The notes below the pieces were generated by a model. It was not told where the DNA came from. It saw only the letters and a list, made by a program, of their open reading frames with translations, and ran no database searches. From the NCBI GenBank assembly GCA_947625405.1, contig CANQOF010000002.1, forward strand, positions 62,001 to 126,000: a DNA stretch of 64,000 nucleotides. The letters run 5' to 3'. The position numbers and the translations under genes were made by a program. Below, one piece after another: positions 51,331-59,629 of the stretch; position 1 is the first letter of the stretch, and the number at the start of each line of letters is the position of its first letter. This DNA comes from an uncultured Atopobiaceae bacterium. Its GTDB lineage: Bacteria; Actinomycetota; Coriobacteriia; Coriobacteriales; Atopobiaceae.

Positions 51331-52488
51331 ATGCAGTTCCGCAAGTCCTTGGGCGCTCGCTGCCTCATGGCGCTTCTCGCGGCGCTCCTCGTGGCGTGCA
51401 CCGTCGTGTGCCGCCCCGCGAAGGCGCTCACGCTCGACGAGGCGAAGGCCCAGCTCGAGAGTCTCGGCGTGGAGCTCGCCCAGCTCGAAGACGAGCTCAG
51501 CATGGCCTCCGCCGACCTCGAGGCCACCAAGGCTGAGATGGAAACCACCGAGGACGCCATCCAGGTGAAGCGTGGCGAGCTCACGACCGCGCAGGGCGAG
51601 CTCGCGGAGAGCACGCGCCGCACCTATAAAATGGGCACGCTCGGGCTCCTCGACATCATCATGAACGCGACGAGCTTCGAGGACCTCGTCACGCGCATCT
51701 ACTTCGCGGACGCCATCCAAGACGCGCAGGCGAATGCCGTCGAAACCGTGCGCGGCCTCGAGCAGGAGCTTGAGGCCAAGCAGGCCGAGCTCATGCAGAC
51801 GCGCGCCACGCAGGAGGCCACCCTCGCGAACGTCGAGACCTCCGTCGAGGAGCACGAGGCGAAGGTCGCCGAGGCGCAGGCCGTCTACGACCAGCTCTCG
51901 GCCGAGGAGCAGGCGCGCCTCGCCGCCGAGGCGGCGGCCCAGGCGCAGGTGAACGAGAACGGCACGAACACGAACGGCCTCTCGAACGCCGTGCAGGCGG
52001 CGGAGAGCAACGCGGGCGCGGGCGGCCAGCAGGGCGCGCCCTCCGCGCCGTCCGCCGAATCACCCTCCGGCTCCAACTCCTCGAGCTCCTCGTCCTCCTC
52101 GAGCTCCCCGAAGCCGCAGCCGTCCTACGACTACTCGAGCGGAGACCCGATCTCCATCGCGATGCAGTTCGTGGGCAACGTGCCCTACGTCTACGGCGGG
52201 AACAGCCCGTCGGAGGGCTTCGACTGCTCCGGCATGGTGTGCTATGTGTTCAACCAGCTGGGGGTATCCCTTCCTCGCACCACCTACGGGCAGATCGACT
52301 ACCTGCAGTCCAAGGGCGCGTGGAAGACCGACCTCTCCGAGCTGAACCCGGGCGACATCGTCTTCCCGCACACGGGGCACGTGGGCATCTACGCGGGCGA
52401 TGGCATGTTCATCGACGCGCCGAAGCCCGGCATGACCGTGCAATATCGCGCCCTCTACGGTTTTTACGGCGGGGGTTCAGTTTGGTAA
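51331..52488 (+). CDS. Secreted NlpC/P60 peptidoglycan hydrolase with coiled coil
   Basis: The 385-residue protein has a signal peptide (residues 1-32, ending RPAKA), two coiled-coil stretches (about 35-100 and 130-205), a Gly/Ser/Pro linker with a run of ten serines near 251-259, and an NlpC/P60 domain (270-385) with catalytic C299 in EGFDCSG and H350 in GHVGIYAG. The layout resembles RipA/CwlO-type endopeptidases that cut D-Glu-meso-DAP links. GGAAGGGAGG precedes the ATG. A similar hydrolase gene follows. Confidence 0.92.
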   Translation: MQFRKSLGARCLMALLAALLVACTVVCRPAKALTLDEAKAQLESLGVELAQLEDELSMASADLEATKAEMETTEDAIQVKRGELTTAQGELAESTRRTYKMGTLGLLDIIMNATSFEDLVTRIYFADAIQDAQANAVETVRGLEQELEAKQAELMQTRATQEATLANVETSVEEHEAKVAEAQAVYDQLSAEEQARLAAEAAAQAQVNENGTNTNGLSNAVQAAESNAGAGGQQGAPSAPSAESPSGSNSSSSSSSSSSPKPQPSYDYSSGDPISIAMQFVGNVPYVYGGNSPSEGFDCSGMVCYVFNQLGVSLPRTTYGQIDYLQSKGAWKTDLSELNPGDIVFPHTGHVGIYAGDGMFIDAPKPGMTVQYRALYGFYGGGSVW

Positions 52489-52548
52489 GCTGCAGTTTTG
52501 TGGGCAAAGGCATGCCTTTTTGCCACGGGGCCCTGCCAAGGAGAAACG

Positions 52549-53598
52549 TTGCGTAACCACACCACCCGAAGCCATCGCTTGGCCGCGCTCGCCATCGCCG
52601 CGTGCGTGGCGCTCGGCGGGGTAGGGGTCGCCGGAGAGGCGCTCGCCGCCCCGCTCGCCAAAGACGACACCGTCGAGGTCTATCGCCTCTACAACCCCTG
52701 GGAATACCAGCACCTCTACACCGTCGACGTGAACGAGTACGAGATCCTCCAGGAAGAGGGCTGGCAGGGGGAGGGAGCCGTGTGGCTCGCCCCGAAGAGC
52801 TCCTCCACGAAGGTGAGTCGCCTCTACAACCCCTTCACGGGAGAGCACCTCCTCTCCGTGGACGCGGGGGAGATAAAGAGCCTCACCCGCCTCGGCTGGA
52901 CCGTCGAAGAGATGGAGCATCCGATCTACTCGAGCGACGGCAACGAGCGCCTGATCTCGCGCCTCTATAACCCGTATGCCGAGCAGGGGGACACGCCCTC
53001 CGAGGCGCACTTTCTCTCCGTCAACGAGGTGGAGATCGAGAACCTCGTGGGGCTCGGATGGCAGATGGATGGCACTGAGAACGCCATCTACGCCGTCGCG
53101 CTTCCCGGAGAGCTCGACGACGTCATCACGCCCGTCGAGCCCGAGGAGCCGAACGGCGCCGAGGATCCTGGCGCCCTCGACGACCCGTACTACGCGCAGC
53201 GCCTCGAGGTCATCGAGCTCGCGATGGAGCAGGTCGGGAAGCCCTACGTGTGGGGCGGCGAGAGCCTTGAAGAGGGCGGGTTCGATTGCTCGGGCCTCGT
53301 GTACTACGTCTACGGGATCCTCGGCTACGACCTCCCGAGGACGACCTACGGCCTCGAGAGCTACCTCAAGAGCACCGGCGCCTGGAAGACCGACATCGAG
53401 GACATGAAGCTCGGCGACGTCCTCGTGATGAACTACAGCGGCCACGTGGGCATCTTCGCGGGCAAGGATCCCGAGACCGGCCGCTACATGATGATCGACG
53501 CGGGAAACGAAGACACCGGCGTGGTCTATCGCGAGATCTTCTATTACTACCATCCGGAATGGAGCGGCCCGCTCCAGGGCGGCGGCTCCATCTTCTAG
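52549..53598 (+). CDS. Secreted NlpC/P60 hydrolase with LYNP repeats
   Basis: The 349-residue protein has a signal peptide (to about residue 34), three repeats of about 45 residues (from about 45, 91 and 139) carrying RLYNP and GW words, a Glu/Pro linker, and an NlpC/P60 domain (from 213) with C247 in GGFDCSGL and H299 in YSGHVGIF. The repeats match those of the broken gene at 43463-44848 (DUF5648-like; possibly surface or glycan binding). Start: TTG 52549 with AAGGAG at 52538-52543; an upstream TTG at 52498 adds residues that spoil the signal peptide. A bulged hairpin near 52500-52525 precedes it. Confidence 0.88.
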   Translation: MRNHTTRSHRLAALAIAACVALGGVGVAGEALAAPLAKDDTVEVYRLYNPWEYQHLYTVDVNEYEILQEEGWQGEGAVWLAPKSSSTKVSRLYNPFTGEHLLSVDAGEIKSLTRLGWTVEEMEHPIYSSDGNERLISRLYNPYAEQGDTPSEAHFLSVNEVEIENLVGLGWQMDGTENAIYAVALPGELDDVITPVEPEEPNGAEDPGALDDPYYAQRLEVIELAMEQVGKPYVWGGESLEEGGFDCSGLVYYVYGILGYDLPRTTYGLESYLKSTGAWKTDIEDMKLGDVLVMNYSGHVGIFAGKDPETGRYMMIDAGNEDTGVVYREIFYYYHPEWSGPLQGGGSIF

Positions 53599-53646
53599 GG
53601 CGCGCTCAGGGGAAATCAAGGGAAGAAGGGCTCGGAAACGTGAAAG

Positions 53647-53722
53647 CCGGGCTCTTTACCCGCGTATCTCTCTACTTTACATAACCGGGCCCTTTACCTG
53701 CGTATCTCTCTACTTTACATAA
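53647..53722 (+). repeat. Two tandem copies of a 38-bp repeat
   Basis: Copies at 53647-53684 and 53685-53722 differ at two positions. Each contains TCTCTCTACTTTACATAA at its 3' end. An AT-rich patch (GATATATTATC) follows directly. Confidence 0.9.
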
Positions 53723-53887
53723 GATATATTATCGCAGTTTTATGAATCGAGGCGGACCTGCGGGTGTGCGCGAATGGGCGGCGTGCGTTCCGGATGCTCG
53801 CGTCCCCTCGACGCGGCGATGGCGATCGCCTGCGACGGTGCCCGCATGCCGCCTCGCGACGTCCATCCTCCGATGACTGTCCCCAAA

Positions 53888-54069
53888 GCCACGGAGGCTC
53901 TTGCGGTGTATCTCGTGGTGTGGATGGGCTTGGGGTGTACGTGAAAACGCCATCCCTGCGCTTGCGGTGTGCGAAATGAGCCGAAATCGGGCGATTCCGC
54001 TGCGTTTCGCCACACCGCAAGGGCATCCGCGGCACGAAGTACACCGCAAGGCCAGCTGTGGCGTTGGTG
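53888..54069. repeat. Imperfect inverted repeat with arms of about 70 bases
   Basis: Arms at about 53888-53957 and 54001-54069 match at roughly three quarters of positions. Each arm holds the word ACACCGCAAG: inverted at 53900-53909 and 53961-53970, direct at 54012-54021 and 54041-54050. It could form a cruciform or an RNA hairpin; no gene is inside. Confidence 0.75.
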
Positions 54070-54265
54070 GTTCGCAGTTTGGTGACCAGACGCAGGCGCG
54101 CCCATCACCGAACCGTTCGCGGATCTGCATCACAAAGTCATCACACCCACGATACGCTCGCATTTTCCCCGTCCTGTGTTTCGGCGCGCATTCGTGACCT
54201 CGGACGTTGCGAAGTGCCTATCAGGCCCTCGTGGCTTCGCCACTGGCCATCCCCCATCCGTTCGC

Positions 54266-54285
54266 TATAATCGAACACCCGTTCG
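54266..54285 (+). promoter_or_regulatory. dinB promoter -10 box with LexA (SOS) box
   Basis: A perfect TATAAT (54266-54271) is directly followed by CGAACACCCGTTCG (54272-54285), which fits the Gram-positive SOS box CGAAC-N4-GTTCG. LexA bound here would block transcription of dinB. Confidence 0.82.
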
Positions 54286-54301
54286 GTTTTGAGGAGGTGC
54301 C

Positions 54302-55630
54302 ATGGAACCCTGCATTCCCGCCTACGCGCCGGTGGCCTCCTTGCCGGGAGCGCGCGAGGGAGATCGCGCGATCGCCCATGTGGACATGAACGCGTTTTAC
54401 GCGAGCGTCGAGCAGCACCTCCACCCCGAGCTTCGCGGCGTGGCCATGGCCGTGGCCGGGGATCCGAAGAACCGCCACGGCATCATCCTCGCGAAATCGC
54501 GCGAGGCGAAGGCCTGCGGGGTCTCCACCGGCGAGGCGATATGGGAAGCGAGGCAGAAGTGCCCCGATCTCGTGGTCGTGCCGCCAAACTACCCTCTCTA
54601 CCTGCGCTACTCCAAGCTTTCGCGAAAGCTCTACTACCGCTACACGAGCCAGGTGGAGCCCTTCGGCCTTGATGAGTGCTGGCTCGATCTCACGGGCTCC
54701 CTCGCGTTTTTGGGCGATGATCCCGAGACGATCGCGCGCGACATCTCCGAGCGGGTGAAGGATGAGCTCGGGCTCACGGTCTCCGTGGGGCTCTCGTGGA
54801 ACAAGGTCTTCGCCAAGCTCGGGAGCGACGTCGACGAGGGCGATGGCGTGCGTGTGGTGACCCGCGAGAACTACCGCGCCTGGGTGTGGCCAAGGCCCGC
54901 GGGAGACCTCCTCTACGTGGGGCCGGCCACGAAGCGAAAGCTCGCCACCATGGGCATCCTCACCATCGGGGCCCTCGCCCGAGCGAAAGACGAGCTCATC
55001 CGCGAGCGCTTCGGCGTGGTGGGCGGATGGCTCCAATCGTTCGCGCGCGGCGAGGACGCGAGCCCGGTGAAGGAGCTCCGCCCGGGCACCTGGGATGTGG
55101 AGCGCGAGGTGAAGGGCGTGGGAAACGGCCTCACCGCGCCGCACGACCTCGTGGGCGAGCGCGAGGTGAAGGCGCTCGTCTACCTGCTCTCGGAGTCGGT
55201 GGCGCAGCGGCTTCGCGAGGGGCATTGGAGGGCGCGCACGGTGAGCGTGGGCGTGCGCGACAAGAACCTCAAGGGCTATAGCCGCCAAGTGGCCCTCCCC
55301 CTCCCCACCTGCCTCACCTCGCGCGTGGCGGGGGCGGCGTGGGCGCTCCTGCGCGCTTCCGAGCCGCTCGACGAGCTCCACCCCATCCGCGCCCTCCACG
55401 TGCGCGCGACCAATCTCGTGGACGCCCGCGAGCCCTTTCAAGACGACCTCTTCGGCGCAAACGAGCGCGAACGGGCCCTCGAGCGCCTGGAGGCCGCCCA
55501 GGACGCGCTTCGGGCTCGCTTCGGTAACCAATGCGTGCGACGTCTCTCCGAGCTCTCAGACGAGCAAATGGCGCCGCTCGACATCAAGCGCGACAACATC
55601 ATCCACCCCGTGGGCTACTTCGGCGGGTGA
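54302..55630 (+). CDS. dinB: DNA polymerase IV-type Y-family polymerase
   Basis: The error-prone polymerase copies damaged DNA during the SOS response. The 442-residue protein has AHVDMNAFYASVEQ (D28), the catalytic GLDECWLDLTG with Asp-Glu, and the little-finger domain to about 350. QDDLF near residue 380 looks like a beta-clamp-binding motif. The strong GAGGAGGT site sets the ATG. The LexA box at 54272 indicates SOS control. A small gene is translationally coupled downstream. Confidence 0.94.
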   Translation: MEPCIPAYAPVASLPGAREGDRAIAHVDMNAFYASVEQHLHPELRGVAMAVAGDPKNRHGIILAKSREAKACGVSTGEAIWEARQKCPDLVVVPPNYPLYLRYSKLSRKLYYRYTSQVEPFGLDECWLDLTGSLAFLGDDPETIARDISERVKDELGLTVSVGLSWNKVFAKLGSDVDEGDGVRVVTRENYRAWVWPRPAGDLLYVGPATKRKLATMGILTIGALARAKDELIRERFGVVGGWLQSFARGEDASPVKELRPGTWDVEREVKGVGNGLTAPHDLVGEREVKALVYLLSESVAQRLREGHWRARTVSVGVRDKNLKGYSRQVALPLPTCLTSRVAGAAWALLRASEPLDELHPIRALHVRATNLVDAREPFQDDLFGANERERALERLEAAQDALRARFGNQCVRRLSELSDEQMAPLDIKRDNIIHPVGYFGG

Positions 55631-55896
55631 GGCGCGTGAAGGGCATTGCAGGACGCAAGAAGCGCTATGTGGCCGTGACGGCCGAGTTCTCCGAGGACGG
55701 GCAGCTCCAGCCTCGCGCCATCACGTGGGATGACGGGCGTCGCTTCGAGATCGACGAGGTGCGCGCGTGCCGGCGCGCCGCATCCCTCAAGACGGGGGGC
55801 GACGGGCTTCGCTACACCGTGCGCATCGGCCGCAACGTGACGCACCTCTTCTTCGAGGACCCACGCTGGTTCGTGGAGGAAAAGGTACGGGAATGA
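55627..55896 (+). CDS. Small basic protein coupled to dinB
   Basis: The 89-residue protein is predicted all-beta with words FSEDGQLQPRAITWDDGRRFEID, RAASLKTGGDGLRYTVRIG and HLFFEDPRWFVEE. Similar small proteins of unknown function accompany SOS polymerase genes in Clostridia, and the position recalls DUF6504 beside imuB/dnaE2 in actinobacteria, though I cannot claim homology. GTG 55627 overlaps the dinB stop (GTGA); GTG 55636 is an alternative. Confidence 0.78.
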   Translation: MRRVKGIAGRKKRYVAVTAEFSEDGQLQPRAITWDDGRRFEIDEVRACRRAASLKTGGDGLRYTVRIGRNVTHLFFEDPRWFVEEKVRE

Positions 55897-55900
55897 CGCT

Positions 55901-56009
55901 GCGAGACGCTGGATGCACCCCATCTTCGCGCGATCTCGGGCACTCACGTAGCATAAGTACGCTACGTGCCCGAGATCCCACGAATCTGGGGCACCCCAGC
56001 GCCTCTCGC
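55901..56009. terminator. Long imperfect inverted repeat between dinB unit and trxB
   Basis: The inner stem is perfect (GATCTCGGGCAC 55932-55943 with 55966-55977; ACGTAGC with GCTACGT). Outer arms GCGAGACGCTGG and the reverse near 55997-56009 pair imperfectly. T-rich sequence follows on the plus strand. It likely terminates both converging transcripts, but it is unusually large. Confidence 0.7.
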
Positions 56010-56052
56010 TGTCGTTTTGCTCTTCCCCCACCTTTTGGTTGTTGGAGATGCC

Positions 56053-56991
56053 TTAGATGACGATGGCGCCGAGGTAGAGGGCGGCGCTTGTGGCGGCGAT
56101 GGCGCCGTCGGCGACGGCCGTCACGATCTGGCGGAGCGGCTTCTCGCGCACGTCGCCCGCGGCGAAGAGGCCGGGGGTGGCCGTCTCCATGGCCTCGTTC
56201 GTGCGGATCTCGCCGAATTCGTTCACGTCCACGAGCTCGCGCACGATCTCGGAGGCGGGAATGTTCCCGATGAAGACGAAGACGCCGAAGGAGCCGGGCT
56301 CGTAGGCCTCCTCGGTCGTCTCGCCGGTGACCGTGTCCTCGAGCACGATTCGCTCGGGCATCATGCCGCCCTCGAGCGAGAGGATCCTCGTCGTGAGGTG
56401 CACCTCGATCTTGGGGTTCTCTTGCACCTTGGCGATGAGCGTGGGCTGGGCGCGGAGGTGGTCCTTGCGCACGACGAGGATGACCTTCGAGGCGAAGCGG
56501 GTGAGGAACTCGGCCTCCTCGCAGGCGGTGTTGCCACCGCCCACCACGTAGCAGAGCTTGTCTTTGTAGAACATGCCGTCGCAGGTGGCGCAGTAGGAGA
56601 CGCCGTGGCCGCGGAAGGCCTCCTCGCCGGCAAATCCCGCGGGACGCGGGGTGCCGCCGGTGGCGATGATGAGGGCCTTTGATTCGTAGCTCTCGGCGTA
56701 GCCGAAGGTGGTGAAGCGGCGGTTCTCGGCGTCCCACGAGATCGACTCCACGCCGTCCAGCTCGAAGCGCGCGCCGAGATGCTCGGCGTGCGCGTGCATC
56801 TTCTCCGCGAGCTCGTAGCCGCTCACCTCCTCGATGCCCGGGTAGTTGTCGATGAGGTCGGTGAGTCCGAGCTGGCCCCCGAAGGTGCCCTGCTCGATGG
56901 TGAGGCAGTCGATGGCCGCGCGATCGGCGTAGATCGAGGCGGCGAGGCCGGCGGGGCCGGCACCCACGATGACGAGGTCGCTGGATTTCAT
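56053..56991 (-). CDS. trxB: Thioredoxin-disulfide reductase
   Basis: TrxB passes electrons from NADPH via FAD to thioredoxin. The 312-residue protein has the FAD motif VIVGAGPAGLAA, the redox pair in YCATCDG (C134, C137), the NADPH motif VVGGGNTACEEA, and the C-terminal ATPGLFAAGDVR. The ATG at 56991 follows AAGGAG; an upstream start at 57117 adds 42 unrelated residues. No thioredoxin gene is adjacent. Confidence 0.95.
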   Translation of the reverse strand: MKSSDLVIVGAGPAGLAASIYADRAAIDCLTIEQGTFGGQLGLTDLIDNYPGIEEVSGYELAEKMHAHAEHLGARFELDGVESISWDAENRRFTTFGYAESYESKALIIATGGTPRPAGFAGEEAFRGHGVSYCATCDGMFYKDKLCYVVGGGNTACEEAEFLTRFASKVILVVRKDHLRAQPTLIAKVQENPKIEVHLTTRILSLEGGMMPERIVLEDTVTGETTEEAYEPGSFGVFVFIGNIPASEIVRELVDVNEFGEIRTNEAMETATPGLFAAGDVREKPLRQIVTAVADGAIAATSAALYLGAIVI

Positions 56992-57159
56992 CGAGGCTCC
57001 TTCGCGAGACGGACGGCGTGATCGGCGATATGGGACGCGGAAGACGAAGCCCGAAGCGCCCACGCTCCGATAGATACCCCGGATCGCCCACGGAAAAGCG
57101 GACGCGCCGGAATGCATCCAGCGCGCCCGCCTCGAGTTCGAGCGGATGGCGATGCCGCG

Positions 57160-58473
57160 TCAGGAGATGATGAAGCTGATGAGGAAGGCCGCGGCGGCCA
57201 CCCACATGAGCGGCTTCACCTTGGAGGACTGGCCCGTGCAGAGCGACACGGCCACGTAGGTGATGAACCCGAGGCCGATGCCGGTGGAGATGGAGTACGT
57301 CAGCGGGATGCCGGCGACGATCATGAAGCTCGAGATGCCTACGAGCTTGTCGTTCCAATCGATGTCGCTCACCTGGTCCATCATCAAGTAGCCCACGAGC
57401 ACGAGGGCGCCGGTGGTGGATGGCATGCTCACGATGGAGATGAGCGGCACGAAGAAGGCCGAGAGGAAGAAGAGGACGGCCGTCGTCACGGAGGCGAGGC
57501 CGCTCCTGCCGCCGTCGGCCGCGCCCGAAGCGCTCTCGACGTAGGTGGTGATGGAGGACGAGCCCACGAGACCGCCGATGGCCGCGGAGGCGGAGTCGAC
57601 GATGAGGATCTCGCGGATGTTCTTGATCCTGCCGTCTTTCTCGAGGAAGTCGCCGCTCTTCGCCACTGCGAAGGCGCTTCCCATGGTGTCGAAGAAGTCG
57701 CTCATGAGGAGGGAGAACACGAACATGAGGAGCACGGGGTTCACGAGCACCTCGACGATGGCAAGCTGCCCGTTCGGCCCGGCCATGAACGGCGCGCCGA
57801 AGGTGGAGAAGTCAAGGCCCGAGACGATGCCGTCGGGAATGGTGGTCACGCCCATCGGAATGCCCACGATCACGGCGACGATGATGCCGAGGAGGATGCT
57901 CGCGGGCACGTTCAGGCAATAGAAGATGACCGTGGCGATGATGGAGATGATCGCCACGAGGAAGGTTGGCGAGGTCACGTCGCCGAGGGCCACGAGCGTC
58001 GATTCGTCGCTGATCACCACGCCGCCGTTCTTCAGGCCGATGAGCGCGATGAAGAGGCCGAGGCCCGCGGCAATCGCGTGGCGAAGCGGCGCGGGGATGG
58101 CGTCCATGATGGCCTCGCGCAAGCCGCAGACGACGAGGATGAGGATCACGATGCCCTCGATGAAGACGACGGCCATGGCGGTGCGCCAGTCGCAGCCATC
58201 GAGCGTGGAGAGGGTGAAGGCCACGACGGCGTTGATGCCCATTCCGGCCGCGCAGGCGATCGGGCGATTGGAAAAGATGCCCATGAGGAAGGTGCAGATG
58301 GCGGCGCCGACGCAGGTGGCGGTGACGCCCGCGGCGAACGGAATGCCGGCGGCCTCGAGCAACCCGGGGTTCACGGCGATGATGTAGGCCATCGCGAGGA
58401 AAGTCGTAAGGCCGGCGCGCATCTCCTGGCCGACAGACGAGCCACGCTCGCGAAGGTGGAAGAAGCTCTCCAT
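57160..58473 (-). CDS. NCS2 purine permease, AzgA/GhxP type (guanine/hypoxanthine/adenine)
   Basis: The 437-residue protein has about 12-14 hydrophobic segments and the AzgA-branch motifs EMRAGLTTFLAMAYIIAVNP, GMGINA, MSDFFDTMGS and GSSSITTYVESASG. This branch imports purine bases by proton symport. It is a single gene with no purine riboswitch visible upstream. The nearby apt (50.7 kb) salvages adenine, a functional but not operonic link. Confidence 0.92.
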   Translation of the reverse strand: MESFFHLRERGSSVGQEMRAGLTTFLAMAYIIAVNPGLLEAAGIPFAAGVTATCVGAAICTFLMGIFSNRPIACAAGMGINAVVAFTLSTLDGCDWRTAMAVVFIEGIVILILVVCGLREAIMDAIPAPLRHAIAAGLGLFIALIGLKNGGVVISDESTLVALGDVTSPTFLVAIISIIATVIFYCLNVPASILLGIIVAVIVGIPMGVTTIPDGIVSGLDFSTFGAPFMAGPNGQLAIVEVLVNPVLLMFVFSLLMSDFFDTMGSAFAVAKSGDFLEKDGRIKNIREILIVDSASAAIGGLVGSSSITTYVESASGAADGGRSGLASVTTAVLFFLSAFFVPLISIVSMPSTTGALVLVGYLMMDQVSDIDWNDKLVGISSFMIVAGIPLTYSISTGIGLGFITYVAVSLCTGQSSKVKPLMWVAAAAFLISFIIS

Positions 58474-58540
58474 GATGAGCTCTCGTCCTCTCTCTTTCGG
58501 GTGCGAACAGTTCTTATCGTGGTTGACCGGACAAACGTCG

Positions 58541-58584
58541 ACGGGGCGCGAGATCGCGTGGACTATCGCGACGTCGCGCCCCGT
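58541..58584 (-). terminator. Hairpin after dut
   Basis: ACGGGGCGCGA (58541-58551) pairs perfectly with TCGCGCCCCGT (58574-58584). The minus-strand tail is only GACGTTTG, so the terminator is of moderate quality. Confidence 0.6.
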
Positions 58585-58590
58585 GAGAGC

Positions 58591-59034
58591 CTAGAGGGTT
58601 CCGCTTGAGCCGAAACCGCCCGCGCCGCGATCGGTTTCGGAGAGCGTCGCCACTTCCTTGATGGAAACCTGCGGCACCTCTTGAATTACGAGTTGGGCCA
58701 TGCGCTCGCCGCGCGATATGAAGAGGTCCCTCTCGGGGTCGAGGTTGATGGCGCACACCTTGAGCTCGCCGCGGTAGTGCGAATCCACGAGCCCCGGCGT
58801 GTTGGCCATCGAGAGGCCCTCCTTGAGGGCGAGGCCGCTTCGCGGCTGCACGAAGCCCGCGTAGCCCTCGGGGATGGCCACGGCGATGCCCGTGGACACG
58901 AGCCTGCGCTCGAGGGGCTTCAACGTCACGTCTTCGGAAGACCGAAGGTCGAGCCCGGCATCGCCCTTGTAGGCGTACGACGGCAGGTCTACCTCAGGGT
59001 CGAGGCGCTGTACCTCCAGCTCGATACTCCTCAC
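58591..59034 (-). CDS. dut: dUTP diphosphatase
   Basis: Dut hydrolyses dUTP to dUMP, keeping uracil out of DNA. The 147-residue protein shows all five trimeric dUTPase motifs: GDAGLDLRS, PRSGLAL, NTPGLVDSHYRGE, RGERMAQLVI and the C-terminal RGAGGFGSSG. The ATG overlaps the nrdR stop (ATGA). Confidence 0.96.
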   Translation of the reverse strand: MRSIELEVQRLDPEVDLPSYAYKGDAGLDLRSSEDVTLKPLERRLVSTGIAVAIPEGYAGFVQPRSGLALKEGLSMANTPGLVDSHYRGELKVCAINLDPERDLFISRGERMAQLVIQEVPQVSIKEVATLSETDRGAGGFGSSGTL

Positions 59035-59501
59035 CGCACATCCTCTTCTCTCTCGCTCGCCAGGCGCTGAAGCTCCCGGGAAAACTCCTCCACGCTATCG
59101 AAATGGCGATAGACCGATGCGAAGCGCACGTAGGCCACCTTGTCGATGTCGAGGAGGCCCCTGAGGATCATGTCGCCGATGTCGGACGCCCTCACTTCGC
59201 TCGTGCCGGAATCACGCACGCGCCCCTCCACGCCGTCGATGAGGCGATCAAGGGTTGAGAGATCCACGCCGCGCTTCACCGTGGCCCGCACGAGGCCGCG
59301 CATGAGCTTCTCGCGATCGAAGGGTTCCTTCGCTCCATTGCGCTTGATGACGACGAGCGGCTGCTCTTCCCGCCGCTCATACGTGGTGAAGCGATACCCG
59401 CAGGCTTCGCATTGCCGGCGTCTCCGTATGGCGTTGTCGTTCTCGGAAGGCCGAGAATCGATCACCTTGGATTCGACGCACCCGCATACGGGACAGCGCA
59501 T
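59031..59501 (-). CDS. nrdR: Transcriptional repressor NrdR
   Basis: NrdR represses ribonucleotide reductase genes according to ATP/dATP. The 156-residue protein has a zinc ribbon (C3, C6, C31, C34 in RCPVC and CEACGYRF) and an ATP-cone domain (VIKRNGAKEPFDREKL, residues about 49-139). The ATG at 59501 follows AAGGGG. In mycobacteria nrdR also lies next to a LysM gene and lexA, the same order as here. Confidence 0.95.
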   Translation of the reverse strand: MRCPVCGCVESKVIDSRPSENDNAIRRRRQCEACGYRFTTYERREEQPLVVIKRNGAKEPFDREKLMRGLVRATVKRGVDLSTLDRLIDGVEGRVRDSGTSEVRASDIGDMILRGLLDIDKVAYVRFASVYRHFDSVEEFSRELQRLASEREEDVR

Positions 59502-59629
59502 GGGTCCCCTTCGTCGGCCGGCATTACGGCTGAACCCTACCACATATTGAGCAGAGGGCATGTTCGAGACCCCACAGTTCGTGCTTTGGGTCGATCTTGG
59601 GAATCAAGAGAGCATGACCATTGAGGGCA

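Larger units (their letters stand above)
53599..54265. other. 667-base gene-free region with repeats
   Basis: No reading frame here has a recognisable domain or ribosome-binding site; open frames overlap on both strands because of the repeat content. It contains the tandem repeat at 53647-53722, an AT-rich patch (53721-53745) and the large inverted repeat at 53888-54069. Confidence 0.65.

Noticed and set aside
53900-54050. CRISPR-like array from the ACACCGCAAG words
   Set aside because: Only four copies in mixed orientation with unequal spacing (about 61, 51 and 29 bases) and no cas genes.
53715-54270. Several overlapping frames of 70-144 codons in the dinB upstream region
   Set aside because: They overlap on both strands, lack ribosome-binding sites, and their apparent similarity to one another comes from the inverted repeat.
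58474-58590. Purine riboswitch ahead of the AzgA-type permease
   Set aside because: The short leader shows no purine-aptamer core or paired loops; only the dut terminator hairpin is present.
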